Positions 8,487 to 17,483 of a stretch of DNA of 64,000 nucleotides are shown here, piece after piece. The stretch covers positions 176,129 to 240,128 of the forward strand of contig NZ_VFUZ01000008.1 in the NCBI RefSeq assembly GCF_006658505.1. The letters are read 5' to 3'. Under the pieces are notes generated by a model that was not told the DNA's origin, ran no database searches, and saw only the letters and a list, made by a program, of their open reading frames with translations. The DNA comes from Mesorhizobium sp. B2-4-15 (GTDB taxonomy: Bacteria > Pseudomonadota > Alphaproteobacteria > Rhizobiales > Rhizobiaceae). Position numbers and translations under genes: made by a program. Position 1 is the stretch's first letter. Each line of letters begins with the position of its first letter.

Positions 8487-8970
8487 TTGAATATCCTCCG
8501 TTGGGTCCTTCAACAAAAGGTGACCTGGTGAAAAAACGTGAACTTAAGGGATCGGTTCCAAGCCGTTGAAAAAACAAACATGCTGGGCCACGTCGGCGCA
8601 TATCTCTGGTTCGATGTGCCGTGAATCACAATCGTGCCGGGTTGACCAGACGGCCCGGCCCCCTCTTCTGGCGCTCTCGCGCCGCCGCTGTGAGGCTTCG
8701 CCGAGCGTGCCTGCGGCCCGACACCTATGTAGCGCTCGCCGATCTCCAGGCTTCGGTCGATACGCTCGAGCGTTATTGCCGCGATAGAGGGTTTCCCGTC
8801 GGAATCTAGGGCAATTCTTCGACCCCGATATCGAATCCGATTGCCTGTCCGCCACCTCCGGCAAAATACCTGATAAAAAGCACCGACAATGAAATATAGC
8901 ATATTGCATAATGTTGAGCCGTGGCATAGCTTAAGCGAAGATCGCCAAGTCTCGCGGAAAGTCCTTTTTC
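8487..8970. other. Gene-free stretch upstream of mntH
   Basis: No frame here has protein-like composition that I can recognise. The last 90 bases before mntH are AT-rich compared with the rest (about 8875-8930, with TATAGCATATTGCATAAT) and probably contain its promoter. A metal-dependent operator (Mur or MntR type) would be expected here, but I cannot confirm a consensus box. Confidence 0.4.
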
Positions 8971-10335
8971 ATGTCTGAAGCCGAAGCCACAGCCTCCCGA
9001 TCCGCATGGCGGTTAGCCAGGCCCGAAGAGGACGACCAGCCCAGCCTGCGCGAGGTCAATTCCTCCATCGCGGTGCCGAGTTCCGGCGCCTGGTCCCGCC
9101 GCCTGTTCGCTTTCATGGGTCCCGGCTACATGGTTTCGGTCGGCTACATGGATCCCGGCAATTGGGCGACCGACCTCGCTGGCGGCGCCCAGTTCGGCTA
9201 CAGGCTCCTGTTCATCATCATGCTGTCCAACCTGATGGCGATCCTGCTGCAGGCGCTGGCCGCCCGTCTCGGCATCGCCACCGGCCGCGACCTCGCCCAG
9301 GCCTGTCGTGCCTATTATCCGCGCCCGGTCAATTTCGTGCTGTGGATCGCCTGCGAACTCGCCATCATCGCCTGTGATCTGGCCGAGGTGATCGGCACGG
9401 CGATCGCGCTGCAGCTCCTGTTCGGCATTCCGCTGATCGGCGGCGCCGTGCTCACCGCGCTCGACGCCTTCCTGGTGCTGCTGTTGATGAACAAGGGCTT
9501 TCGCTATCTCGAAGCCTTCGTCGTCGCGCTTTTGATCATCATCTTCAGCTGCTTTGCCATTCAGATTTTCGTTGCCGCCCCGCCGCCCGGCACGATCCTG
9601 CATTCGATGTTCGTGCCGTCCTCGGAAATCGTCACCAACCCGGCAATGCTCTATATCGCCATCGGCATCATCGGCGCCACGGTCATGCCGCACAATCTCT
9701 ACCTGCACTCGTCGATCGTGCAGACCCGCGCCTATGAACGCACCGACGCCGGCAAACGCGATGCCGTCAAATGGGCAACGGCGGATTCGACCATCGCCCT
9801 GATGCTGGCGCTGTTCGTCAACGCCGCCATCCTGATCGTATCGGCGGTAGCCTTCCACAGCACCGGCCACCAGGATGTCGCCGAGATCGGTCAGGCTTTC
9901 GAGCTCTTGTCGCCATTGCTGGGCCTCGGCATCGCCTCGATCCTGTTTGCCGTCGCGCTGCTTGCCTCGGGCCTGAACTCGACGGTGACGGCGACACTTG
10001 CCGGCCAGATCGTCATGGAAGGTTTCCTGCGCCTGCGCATCCCCAACTGGGCGCGCCGGCTTTTGACGCGCGGCATCGCCATCGTCCCGGTCGTGGCCGT
10101 CACCGCGCTCTACGGCGAGAAGGGCACCGGCCAGTTGCTGGTGTTCAGCCAGGTGATCCTGTCGATGCAGCTGCCTTTCGCGGTCATCCCGCTGGTGCAG
10201 TTCGTGTCCGACCGGAAGAAGATGGGCAGTCTTGCCATTCCGCGCGCGGTCGCCGCGCTGGCCTGGGTGGTCGCGGCCATCATCCTGGTGCTCAATTTCA
10301 AGCTGCTCTACGACACGATGTTCGGGATGGGCTGA
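8971..10335 (+). CDS. mntH: NRAMP-family Mn2+/divalent metal transporter
   Basis: This 454-residue inner-membrane protein has about eleven predicted helices. Both hallmark metal-site motifs are present: DPGN in helix 1 ([13 protein letters not shown]) and MPHN in helix 6 ([13 protein letters not shown]). In bacteria this family imports Mn2+ (and Fe2+) with protons. The N-terminal 45 residues are hydrophilic and precede the first helix. The start at ATG 8971 is preceded by AAAGTCC, a weak ribosome site. The gene is monocistronic; the Pcm-like gene 49 bases downstream may be read through. Confidence 0.93.
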   Translation: MSEAEATASRSAWRLARPEEDDQPSLREVNSSIAVPSSGAWSRRLFAFMGPGYMVSVGYMDPGNWATDLAGGAQFGYRLLFIIMLSNLMAILLQALAARLGIATGRDLAQACRAYYPRPVNFVLWIACELAIIACDLAEVIGTAIALQLLFGIPLIGGAVLTALDAFLVLLLMNKGFRYLEAFVVALLIIIFSCFAIQIFVAAPPPGTILHSMFVPSSEIVTNPAMLYIAIGIIGATVMPHNLYLHSSIVQTRAYERTDAGKRDAVKWATADSTIALMLALFVNAAILIVSAVAFHSTGHQDVAEIGQAFELLSPLLGLGIASILFAVALLASGLNSTVTATLAGQIVMEGFLRLRIPNWARRLLTRGIAIVPVVAVTALYGEKGTGQLLVFSQVILSMQLPFAVIPLVQFVSDRKKMGSLAIPRAVAALAWVVAAIILVLNFKLLYDTMFGMG

Positions 10336-10384
10336 AGTCCACCCGGTCCCAAGAGCGCAAAATCGCGCTATCTTCCCGGGGGTC

Positions 10385-11215
10385 ATGACCAATGTCGAAG
10401 ACGCCAGAAAGTTCTATGCACGGCTGATGGCCGCCAACGCCGCCTCATCGGACCCGCGGCTGGAAGACGTGTTCGCCAGCGTTCCGCGCGAAGCCTTCCT
10501 CGGTCCGGGGCCGTGGACGATCATCGCCGGCAAGGGCAAGATAACCACGCCCAGCTCCGATCCGGTCCACCTCTACCAGAACGTGCTGGTGGCGCTCGAT
10601 GCCGACAAGGGCATCAACAATGGCGAGCCGTTCCTGCACGCCATGTGGATCGGGAAACTGGCGCCGAGACCCGGCGAGGCCGCCACGCATATCGGCGCCG
10701 GCACCGGCTATTACACGGCGCTGCTGGCCAGACTTGTCGCGCCCGGCGGCAGCGTCACCGCCTTCGAGCTCGACAAAGACCTGGCCGGCCGCGCGCAAAA
10801 AAATCTCGAAGCCTATGACAACGTCGCCGTCGTCCATGGCGACGCCGTCACGGCGTCCCTGCCGCCATCCGACATCATCTACGTCAATGCCGGCGTCGTC
10901 GCACCTCCGGCCGGATGGCTGAAGGCGCTGCGGCCGGGCGGCCGCATGATCTTTCCCTGGCGCCCGACCGAGAGCGTTCCGTTCGCGGTGATGGTGACCC
11001 GCACCGGAAAAGGCTTCGCGTGCGAACCGTTCATGCGCTCCTGGTTCATCCCTTGCGTCGGCGCGTCGAGCGTGGACCCCGCCGCCAAGATCCCGACGCG
11101 CGACCAGGCCGCGCGCAGCCGCTCGATCTGGCTGACGCATGACAAGGCGCCGGACCGCACCGCCACGGCCATTTTCGGCGATGTCTGGTTCTCGTCGAAA
11201 AATCCCGGCGCTTGA
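10385..11215 (+). CDS. Protein-L-isoaspartate O-methyltransferase-like SAM methyltransferase
   Basis: The 276-residue product has a class I SAM-binding fold. Motif I reads ATHIGAGTGYYTALLARLV, and a post-I acidic residue lies in VTAFELDKDLA. The upstream stretch SSDPVHLYQNVLVALD resembles the Pcm substrate region. Classical Pcm methylates damaged isoaspartyl residues for protein repair, but the substrate of this divergent, longer member is not certain. The ATG at 10385 follows GGGGGT. The C-terminal 60 residues are an extension beyond the common core. Confidence 0.75.
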   Translation: MTNVEDARKFYARLMAANAASSDPRLEDVFASVPREAFLGPGPWTIIAGKGKITTPSSDPVHLYQNVLVALDADKGINNGEPFLHAMWIGKLAPRPGEAATHIGAGTGYYTALLARLVAPGGSVTAFELDKDLAGRAQKNLEAYDNVAVVHGDAVTASLPPSDIIYVNAGVVAPPAGWLKALRPGGRMIFPWRPTESVPFAVMVTRTGKGFACEPFMRSWFIPCVGASSVDPAAKIPTRDQAARSRSIWLTHDKAPDRTATAIFGDVWFSSKNPGA

Positions 11216-11344
11216 GCTGGCAACGGGCGGATTGATACCGGCTTGCGCAAAATTTTTGGCAAACCGTGTCGGGATGGCCGCGCGCCGGCCGTCCTTGGGC
11301 CATAGTCCGGCCGCGACGGCGTGGATGGAACAAGGGAGAGCACA

Positions 11345-11995
11345 ATGAGAAAGATCATCGCCGCCACCTTCGTCAGCCTCGATGGCGTCATGCAGGCGCC
11401 GGGCGGTCCGGAAGAGGATCCTGTCGGCGGCTTCGAGTTCGGCGGCTGGACGTTCCATTACTTTGACGAGGTGGCGGGCACGGTCATGGAAGAATTGTTC
11501 TCCAGACCCTTCGCGCTGCTGCTCGGCCGCAGGACCTACGACATCTTCGCCGCGTACTGGCCGTATCAGAAAGATCCGATCGGCGATGCCTTCAACCCGG
11601 CGACCAAATATGTGGCCACGCACCGTCCGGAATCGTTGACCTGGCAGAACACCCAGTGGCTTGGGCCCGATGTCGTTGCAAGGCTTAAGGAACTCAAGCA
11701 GGAAGACGGACCTGACCTGCTGATCCAGGGATCAGGCAATCTCATCCAGACGCTGCTCGCCAACGGGCTGATCGACGAAATCCGGCTCATGATCTTCCCG
11801 CTGTTGCTGGGCAAGGGCAAGCGGCTGTTCGGCGACAACGCGCTGCCCGCCGCCTTCAAGCTCACCAAGTCGCTAACGTCGACCACCGGCATTATCATGG
11901 CGACTTATGAGCGCGGCGGTGAGATCAAGACCGGCTCCTTTGTCACGGAGGAACCATCCGACGCCGAGCTCGAGCGGCGCAGGAACTGGAAGTAG
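11345..11995 (+). CDS. Dihydrofolate reductase-family (RibD C-terminal-like) protein
   Basis: The 216-residue protein matches the YyaP/YwjB-type branch of the RibD-C/DHFR fold. The start MRKIIAATFVSLDGVMQAPGG, the central LLGRRTYDIFAAYWP and LLIQGSGNLIQTLLANGLIDEIRL followed by FPLLLGKGKRLFG are all characteristic. It is probably an NADPH-dependent reductase of unknown substrate, not the essential FolA. The start is ATG 11345 with GGGAGAG upstream; the in-frame ATG eight codons earlier lacks a ribosome site. It is monocistronic and followed by the convergent LysR gene. Confidence 0.85.
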   Translation: MRKIIAATFVSLDGVMQAPGGPEEDPVGGFEFGGWTFHYFDEVAGTVMEELFSRPFALLLGRRTYDIFAAYWPYQKDPIGDAFNPATKYVATHRPESLTWQNTQWLGPDVVARLKELKQEDGPDLLIQGSGNLIQTLLANGLIDEIRLMIFPLLLGKGKRLFGDNALPAAFKLTKSLTSTTGIIMATYERGGEIKTGSFVTEEPSDAELERRRNWK

Positions 11996-12120
11996 CAGAT
12001 CGGGCTTTTGCCTTGAACGTTTGCGCCGCCCGACGAACGCCCGGCAGGGCAATGAGGGGCGGCGCGACACTTCCGAGTTGGTCGCATCGATGGAACGTCG
12101 ACATTCTCCAATGCAACAAT

Positions 12121-12990
12121 TCAAGCCGCCTGTCTTTGCCGGCCCAACCCGTCACGAATATGTCGCGCGAACTCCAGCGCCGCCGGCCCCGCTCCATGTC
12201 TCGGCAAATGCAGGTTGATGGCAAAATTCGGCAGTGGCGGCAGGCCGGACTCGAACGGCAATATGTCGAGATCGGCCGGCACGGTGGAAGCCAGCCAGGT
12301 GGTGACGGCGAGGTCCGATCGCACGGTTGCCATCGTCGCGTCGATGTTGCCGTTCTCGAACACGGTGCGCCATTCCAGCCCGTGCTCGTTGAGCGCCGCC
12401 AGCACGACCGGGCGAAAGGCGCAAGTGTCGGCGACGATCGAAACCGGCAGCGGACGCTTGGCACGGGCAACGCCGCCCCTGGCGCCGACCCAGACCAGCC
12501 GGTCGATGGCAAGGCATTCGCCGGCGCTCGGACCAACCCGCTCCTCGATCACCGCAAGGTCAATGGTTCCCGCCGCCAGCGCCGAGGCCAGCTCCGGCGA
12601 GGAGGCGCAGACCAGCGAGATCTCGACCTGCGGGTAGGTTTCCGCATAGGTCTTCAGCACCGGCGCCAGCAAGGTACCGACGAGATCGTAGGGCACGCCG
12701 AGGCGCACCTCGCCAGCGACGGCACTTCCCGCCATCTCGGCCCAGATCTCGTCGTTGAGGCTGAGCAGGCGCTTTGCCTTGCCGAACAGCCGCTCGCCGG
12801 ATCGTGTCAGGCGCAAGCCGCGCCTGTCGCGCTCGAACAGGCTGCAGCCGAGCGTCTCCTCCAGTCGCTTGACCTGCTGGCTGACGGCGCCCTGGGTCAG
12901 GTGCAGCGCGTTGGCGGCCGCCGTCATGCTGGCCTTGTCGGCCACGGTGACGAAGGTGCGGATGAGCGCTGTGTCGAGATTACGGATCAT
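12121..12990 (-). CDS. LysR-family regulator, ArgP/IciA-like, divergent from a LysE exporter
   Basis: The 289-residue protein has an N-terminal winged helix (about 1-60, TLHLTQGAVSQQVKRLEETLG type: NALHLTQGAVSQQVKRLEET) and a periplasmic-binding-like effector domain (about 90-285). I chose ATG 12990 because this places the helix-turn-helix at the usual position. Longer in-frame starts would run across the divergent promoter. It faces a LysE/RhtB exporter gene 96 bases away, the classic pairing in which a LysR protein activates an amino-acid or metabolite exporter when its substrate accumulates. Confidence 0.87.
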   Translation of the reverse strand: MIRNLDTALIRTFVTVADKASMTAAANALHLTQGAVSQQVKRLEETLGCSLFERDRRGLRLTRSGERLFGKAKRLLSLNDEIWAEMAGSAVAGEVRLGVPYDLVGTLLAPVLKTYAETYPQVEISLVCASSPELASALAAGTIDLAVIEERVGPSAGECLAIDRLVWVGARGGVARAKRPLPVSIVADTCAFRPVVLAALNEHGLEWRTVFENGNIDATMATVRSDLAVTTWLASTVPADLDILPFESGLPPLPNFAINLHLPRHGAGPAALEFARHIRDGLGRQRQAA

Positions 12991-13086
12991 GCCTGCATTA
13001 TAGTTCCTAATGCGGACCATGACAAACATTGCATTTACTGATTGATAGTCGCGCATACCATGACGGCCACCGACAAAGGAAGCCGC

Positions 13087-13686
13087 ATGCTCCAGCCCAT
13101 CCTGCCACTCATCCTCTTCGCCTTCGTGGCCACCGCCACGCCCGGCATCGCCACAACCTTGTCAACGGCGTCGGGCGCGCAGTTCGGCTTTCGCCGTTCG
13201 GTGCCCCTGATGATCGGCAGTGCCGCTGGCCTCGCGACCGTGACAGGGGCGGCCGCCGCCGGGCTCGCGGGCCTGTTGCTTGCGGTGCCATCCTTGCAGC
13301 TGGCGATGAAGATCGCCGGCTCGCTCTATCTGCTCTGGCTGGCGGTCAAGATCGGCCGTGCGGGGCCGCCCAATCTCGAAGTGGCGATGGCCAGACCCAA
13401 CAGCTTCCTTGGCGGCGCCGGCATCCAGTGGATGAACCCCAAGGGCTGGGCCATGGGGCTGGGCGCGGCCGCTTCGTTTGCCGCGTTGGCCGACGGGCCG
13501 GGGCAACTCGCCTTGCTGCTCGGCTCCACTTTCGGCCTGACCGCCGCCATCTCGCTGTCCGTCTGGTGCGTCGCCGGCATGGTTCTGGCACGGCTGCTCA
13601 AGACCGAGTGGCAATGGCGCGCGCTCAACATCGTGCTGGCGCTGGTGCTGGCGGCGTCGATCATTCCGATGTGGCGGACTGTTTAG
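13087..13686 (+). CDS. LysE/RhtB-family amino-acid exporter
   Basis: The 199-residue protein has about six membrane helices and the LysE-family N-terminus (LILFAFVATATPGIATTLSTASG, where PGI replaces the usual PGP). The conserved mid-region reads GAGIQWMNPKGWAMGLGAA. It is likely to export an amino acid or similar metabolite across the inner membrane. The start at ATG 13087 has AAAGGA six bases upstream; the ATG at 13060 is less well served. It is transcribed away from the LysR gene, which is probably its regulator. Confidence 0.85.
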   Translation: MLQPILPLILFAFVATATPGIATTLSTASGAQFGFRRSVPLMIGSAAGLATVTGAAAAGLAGLLLAVPSLQLAMKIAGSLYLLWLAVKIGRAGPPNLEVAMARPNSFLGGAGIQWMNPKGWAMGLGAAASFAALADGPGQLALLLGSTFGLTAAISLSVWCVAGMVLARLLKTEWQWRALNIVLALVLAASIIPMWRTV

Positions 13687-13756
13687 CACAGACCTAGTTC
13701 CTCTCTTTCGCAAAGCGGGGAGAGGAACCTAAATCCCACGAGGTCAGCGCCAGTAC

Positions 13757-13845
13757 CCCCACCCGGACCTTCGGTCCGACCTCCCCACAAGGGGGAGGTA
13801 GAAAACACGCGCCCTACCCTCCCCCTTGTGGGGTCCGAAGCTCGG
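13757..13845. repeat. GC-rich intergenic inverted repeat, CCTCCCC/GGGGAGG type
   Basis: Two neighbouring copies of a C-rich/G-rich hairpin unit lie head to head between converging genes (CCTCCCCACAAGGGGGAGG and CCCTCCCCCTTGTGGGG). The same unit, with the flanking ACCCGGACC...GGTCCG arm, recurs at 24663-24815, so it is a dispersed family. Confidence 0.75.
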
Positions 13846-13920
13846 CCGAGACTCGTGGCTCGCCCGGGCAAGCCGATGCGAAGCAGCCGGGTGGGGTGCT
13901 GGTTCGCGTCGCGAACCCCT

Positions 13921-14715
13921 TTAGGCCGCGTAGCGAGGGGCCGGCTTGTCGGCGTGCAGGCTGCCGTAGAAGGCTTGCCTGGCGCCGAGGAACGTATCCA
14001 GCTTGGCCACGTCGACAAGCGCCGGCGCGGTGACGGCTTCGCCCCTGGCCAGGCCGACAAGGGCGGCATCGACCAGATCGTCGGCATTCATGATGATTTC
14101 CTTCGGCAACTGGTCGATGTCGCTGCCGGCAAGTTCCCAGAAATCGGTTCGAGTCGCGCCCGGCAGCACCACCTGGACCTTCACGCCGGTGCCCGCGACC
14201 TCGCGATGCAGGGCTTCGGTGAAGTTGACGACATACGCCTTGGTGCCGCTGTAGATACCGCCGAACGAGCTGTCGAAGGCAAGCACCGAGGCGATGTTGA
14301 CGATGGCGCCGCGATTGCGCGCCAGAAGCCCCGGCAGCACCGCGCGCGTCAGCCGGGTGAGCGCCACGACATTGACCTTGATCATGCGCTCGGCCGCGTC
14401 GACGTCGGCCGTCGCCACCACCTGCTGGCCGCCGAGGCCGGCATTGTTGACCAGCAGCGTCACGCTCTCGTCGGCGGATATCGCCTGCTCGACGCGCCGC
14501 ACATCATCGTCGTCGGACAGATCGGCGCTGATCACGCTGACCTTGCGATGATAGGCATAGCGCAGCTTCTCGGCCAGTTCCTCCAGCCGGTCGGCGCGGC
14601 GCGCCACCAGCACGAGGTCATACCCCTGGCCCGCCAGCCGGTCCGCATAGACCGCACCGATGCCCGATGAAGCGCCGGTGACGACCGCCGTGCCCTTGTT
14701 GTCTTTCCCAGTCAT
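13921..14715 (-). CDS. Short-chain dehydrogenase/reductase (SDR), MarR-paired
   Basis: The 264-residue protein is a classical SDR. The cofactor motif is TGASSGIG, NNAG is present (LLVNNAGLGG), catalytic Ser lies in IASVLAFDS and the YxxxK motif in YSGTKAYVV. The substrate is unknown. ATG 14715 has GGAAGGAAC upstream. The gene is divergent from a MarR-family regulator, and the 196-base gap between them holds a perfect palindrome. This makes it the likely repressed target, perhaps induced by a toxic or aromatic compound. Confidence 0.88.
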   Translation of the reverse strand: MTGKDNKGTAVVTGASSGIGAVYADRLAGQGYDLVLVARRADRLEELAEKLRYAYHRKVSVISADLSDDDDVRRVEQAISADESVTLLVNNAGLGGQQVVATADVDAAERMIKVNVVALTRLTRAVLPGLLARNRGAIVNIASVLAFDSSFGGIYSGTKAYVVNFTEALHREVAGTGVKVQVVLPGATRTDFWELAGSDIDQLPKEIIMNADDLVDAALVGLARGEAVTAPALVDVAKLDTFLGARQAFYGSLHADKPAPRYAA

Positions 14716-14794
14716 TGTCGTTCCTTCCGTCCTGTTCGTTGTCGCTCGGCCTTGCGGACTATCGAGTCCCCGCGCCGCGCCATCCAATTCCAAT

Positions 14795-14837
14795 TAGTGG
14801 CATATGCCACCTTCGCCGAAGTAGGTATATGCCACTA
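14795..14837. promoter_or_regulatory. Two palindromic operator copies between SDR and MarR genes
   Basis: GTGGCATATGCCAC at 14797-14810 is a perfect 14-bp palindrome. A second, imperfect copy (GGTATATGCCACTA) ends at 14837, so half-sites TGCCACTA/TAGTGGCA recur about 27 bases apart. Position between divergent genes, one of them a MarR protein, fits an autoregulated operator. Binding is inferred. Confidence 0.65.
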
Positions 14838-14911
14838 TCTTGTCAACGGCGACCCCGAAAACTATTTTTGCGATAGGGCTGGCGCATCCGTTGCGCAGCC
14901 AAGGAGTTCAC

Positions 14912-15376
14912 ATGACCGAGAGCCACGGGCCGGGATTCAGCCTTTGCAACAACGCCACGCTGCGCCGTGCCGGGCGCAGCCTCGGCCGTTTCTATGACGA
15001 CATGCTGGCGCCTTCCGGGCTGAAGGGCACGCAGTTCGGCTTGCTCTTTCAGATCGATGTCAGCGACGAGCCGACGATGGGCGCCATAGCCGAGGCGCTG
15101 ATTATGGACCTGTCGGCGCTCGGCCATACGCTGAAGCCGCTGATCCGCGACGGCTTTGTCGAGACTTTCACCGACAGGGACGACCGCCGCGTCAGGCGCG
15201 TACGGCTGACACCGGAGGGCAAGGTCAAGCTCGAGGAAGCGATAAAACTCTGGAGCATGGCCCAGCAGCGCTTCGAGGCGGTGGTCGGCAAGGAGCGCGC
15301 GGCCCAGCTGCGTGCCGCGCTGGATGAAATCGCCGCGCTGGATTTCGATACGCCGACGGCCGCCCCTTCCGACTGA
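14912..15376 (+). CDS. MarR-family transcriptional regulator
   Basis: This 154-residue winged-helix protein has the MarR core, with LGHTLKPLIRDGFVETFTDRDDRRVRRVRLTPEG split between recognition helix and wing. The start at ATG 14912 has AAGGAG at 14901-14906. It is divergent from the SDR gene, with the palindromic operator between them. It probably represses itself and the SDR until a small ligand binds. The N-terminus carries one cysteine (SLCNNATLRRAGR), a typical sensing position in the family, which hints at redox control. Confidence 0.88.
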   Translation: MTESHGPGFSLCNNATLRRAGRSLGRFYDDMLAPSGLKGTQFGLLFQIDVSDEPTMGAIAEALIMDLSALGHTLKPLIRDGFVETFTDRDDRRVRRVRLTPEGKVKLEEAIKLWSMAQQRFEAVVGKERAAQLRAALDEIAALDFDTPTAAPSD

Positions 15377-15406
15377 AGGAGCGGCCGTCAAATCGGTCGG
15401 TCAATT

Positions 15407-16585
15407 CTATTCCGCCGGCATCGCCACCGGCCTCGCCAGCACCCGCCCGGCCAGCACGATACCCAGTCCAATCAACGGAAACATCGCGGCGACGAGGCCG
15501 AGATCGGCCGGCGCGCCGTAGCGCAGCACCTCGCCGCCGACGACGGCACCAAGCGCCACGCCCAGATAAAGCGCCGAGCCGTTGAGCGACAGCACGATCG
15601 GGGCGGCGTCGGGCGCCAGCTTGATGATGCGGCTGGCCTGCGCCGGCGGGAACGCCCAGCCGACGATGCCCCATGGCACCATCATCGCCATCAGCGCCGG
15701 TCCCGCGATCTCGCGCGGCAGGAAGGTCGGGACGACCGACAGCATCACCAGCATGGCCGCGCTCAGCGTCAGCGACCAGCCGACGGTGCGCGTGGCGCCG
15801 AAACGGTCAGCCGCCTGGCCGCCGGCGATGTTGCCGATGACGGCGCCGACTCCAAAGGCGAGCAGCATGCCGGGCAACGCGATCTGGCCGAGCCCGGCGC
15901 CCTCGATGGCAAGCGGCGCGACATAGGCAAAGACGGTGAAGGCACCGGTCAGCGCCAGCAGCGTCGTCAACAGGATCGGCATCACGCCGGGCCGCATGGC
16001 CGCCGCCAGCCGGCGCTTCAGGGGCAGCCTGGTGCCGACGATGCCGCGCGGCAGCCGATACCACAGGATGGCTCCGGCGAGCGCGCCAAGCCCGGCAATG
16101 GCATAGAAGGTGCCGCGCCAGCCGGCGATCGCGGCGACCAACGCGCCGAGCGGCGCACCAACGGCAACGGCGACCGTGGTGCCGCCGACGACGACGGCAA
16201 TGGCGCGCGCCCGGTGATGGTCATCGACCAGCGCCACCGCCGTGCCCTGCGCGGTGGCCGCGAACAGGCCCGATGATAGCGCCATGATGATGCGCGCGAT
16301 AAGCAGCACCTCGAAGGAGGAACTCATTGCGGCGGCGATATTGCCGACGACGAAGAACACCAGCGTCCACAGGATGACGCGGCGCCGGTCCCATTCGCCA
16401 GTCAGCGTCGCCAGGATAGGCGTGCCGACCGCATAGGCGAGCGCGAAGGCGGTGATCAGCGATCCGGCGAGCGGGATGGAAATGCCGGCGTCCGCCGCGA
16501 TATCAGGCAGGAGGCTGGAGATGACGAAGCCTTCGGTCGAGATCGTGAACGATCCGAGCGCAAGCCAGAAGAGCCGCTTGTCCAT
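15407..16585 (-). CDS. MFS transporter, DHA1 efflux type
   Basis: The 392-residue membrane protein has twelve predicted helices and begins MDKRLFWLALGSFTISTEGF, as in AraJ/YdhP-type drug:H+ antiporters. The A-like loop contains GEWDRRRVI. ATG 16585 is chosen because the upstream codons of the open frame have no membrane-protein character. It is divergent from an ArsR-family regulator at 16780, with an inverted repeat directly upstream of its start. Likely an efflux pump for an unidentified compound under ArsR control. Confidence 0.87.
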   Translation of the reverse strand: MDKRLFWLALGSFTISTEGFVISSLLPDIAADAGISIPLAGSLITAFALAYAVGTPILATLTGEWDRRRVILWTLVFFVVGNIAAAMSSSFEVLLIARIIMALSSGLFAATAQGTAVALVDDHHRARAIAVVVGGTTVAVAVGAPLGALVAAIAGWRGTFYAIAGLGALAGAILWYRLPRGIVGTRLPLKRRLAAAMRPGVMPILLTTLLALTGAFTVFAYVAPLAIEGAGLGQIALPGMLLAFGVGAVIGNIAGGQAADRFGATRTVGWSLTLSAAMLVMLSVVPTFLPREIAGPALMAMMVPWGIVGWAFPPAQASRIIKLAPDAAPIVLSLNGSALYLGVALGAVVGGEVLRYGAPADLGLVAAMFPLIGLGIVLAGRVLARPVAMPAE

Positions 16586-16602
16586 GGCATGTGTCCTTAG
16601 TT

Positions 16603-16617
16603 CAAAAGTTATTGAAC
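16603..16617. promoter_or_regulatory. Inverted repeat between MFS and ArsR genes
   Basis: TTCAA and TTGAA half-sites (TTCAAAAGTTATTGAA) lie just upstream of the MFS start, in the region shared with the divergent ArsR-type gene. The position suggests the operator of that regulator. Confidence 0.45.
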
Positions 16618-16779
16618 AATTGGACATAACGGGGCATGATGTCAATGAAGCCAGGCAAAAATAGCAGAACCATCCTGACAGCCCTGTGTCAGCACGGTCA
16701 TCGAATGGAGAAACAGTGTGCATGCCCACGGCAGGACAGACGCGTTGAAATCGGCCCGAACTGTGCTTAGTTTTCGAGC

Positions 16780-17136
16780 ATGACCCTGCCCCATCCCAAT
16801 ATTGACCAGATCAGCCTGCCGATCGTGCTCGGCGTGCTCGGCGACCCGACACGGCTGGCCATCGTGCGCTATCTCGCCAGCAAGGAAGGCGTGCCGCTGA
16901 ACTGCAGCCGTTTCCTCGACCTCGGCTCCAAGACCAATCTGAGCTATCACCTCGCCAAGCTGCGTGAGGCCGGGGTCACCCGCGCCGAAGTGGTCGGCAC
17001 CAACCGCATGATCACGCTGCGCCGCGCCGATCTCGACGCCCGCTTCCCCGGCCTGCTCGACAGTGTCATCGCCGCCGCCGTGGACGACCCCGCGCTGCCG
17101 GCCGTCGGCGGCCACGACATCGATGTGCCGGCCTGA
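16780..17136 (+). CDS. ArsR-family winged-helix regulator
   Basis: The 118-residue protein opens with the ArsR signature LGVLGDPTRLAIVRYLASKE and has the recognition helix in SKTNLSYHLAKLREAGVT. No CxC metal-binding motif is visible; the single Cys is in LNCSRFLDL. It may therefore sense something other than As/Cd. It is divergent from the MFS transporter, and control of that pump is the natural inference. Confidence 0.87.
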   Translation: MTLPHPNIDQISLPIVLGVLGDPTRLAIVRYLASKEGVPLNCSRFLDLGSKTNLSYHLAKLREAGVTRAEVVGTNRMITLRRADLDARFPGLLDSVIAAAVDDPALPAVGGHDIDVPA

Positions 17137-17189
17137 AGAACTCCCCGGCCTATGGAATTGCAAAGGATTTCGCCCTGCTGAAGATGGGT

Positions 17190-17309
17190 CTATAGCCCGC
17201 TCGGCGCGGCGTCGGTGTCGACGCTGACGATCACCGACATGCCGGGCGCAGCATCCGGGCAAGGTCCTGCCCTTCGTCGATCTCGATGCGCACGGGAGGA
17301 TTGACCTGG
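17190..17309 (-). pseudogene. 3' remnant of an HlyD/EmrA-type membrane fusion protein gene
   Basis: On the minus strand the tract VRIEIDEGQDLARMLRP / GMSVIVSVDT matches the C-terminal end of EmrA-like periplasmic adaptors (VRI.LDEGQDLA..LRPGMSV.V.VDT). One base is missing between LRP and GMSV, so the pieces lie in different frames. The upstream part of the gene is absent. The rest of the 347-base gap (17137-17483) holds nothing I recognise. Confidence 0.65.
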
Positions 17310-17483
17310 CGAGGGGATCGGCTGCGGCTTCGAAGGCAGCAGCAGGGGTTCTCCCGTCCGCCCAGCAGCATGGTTCGCCTGAATTTTCGGACTTACATGG
17401 CGGCACGTCGTCCCTTATAAAACCGGCCGGGCATGCGGCGGAACCGCCGTGACATGGTGATTTGACTATCGGCGCACGGCCAA

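Noticed and set aside
8510..8902. 130-residue minus-strand frame
   Set aside because: Unconvincing composition, no ribosome site and overlapping frames of equal quality on both strands.
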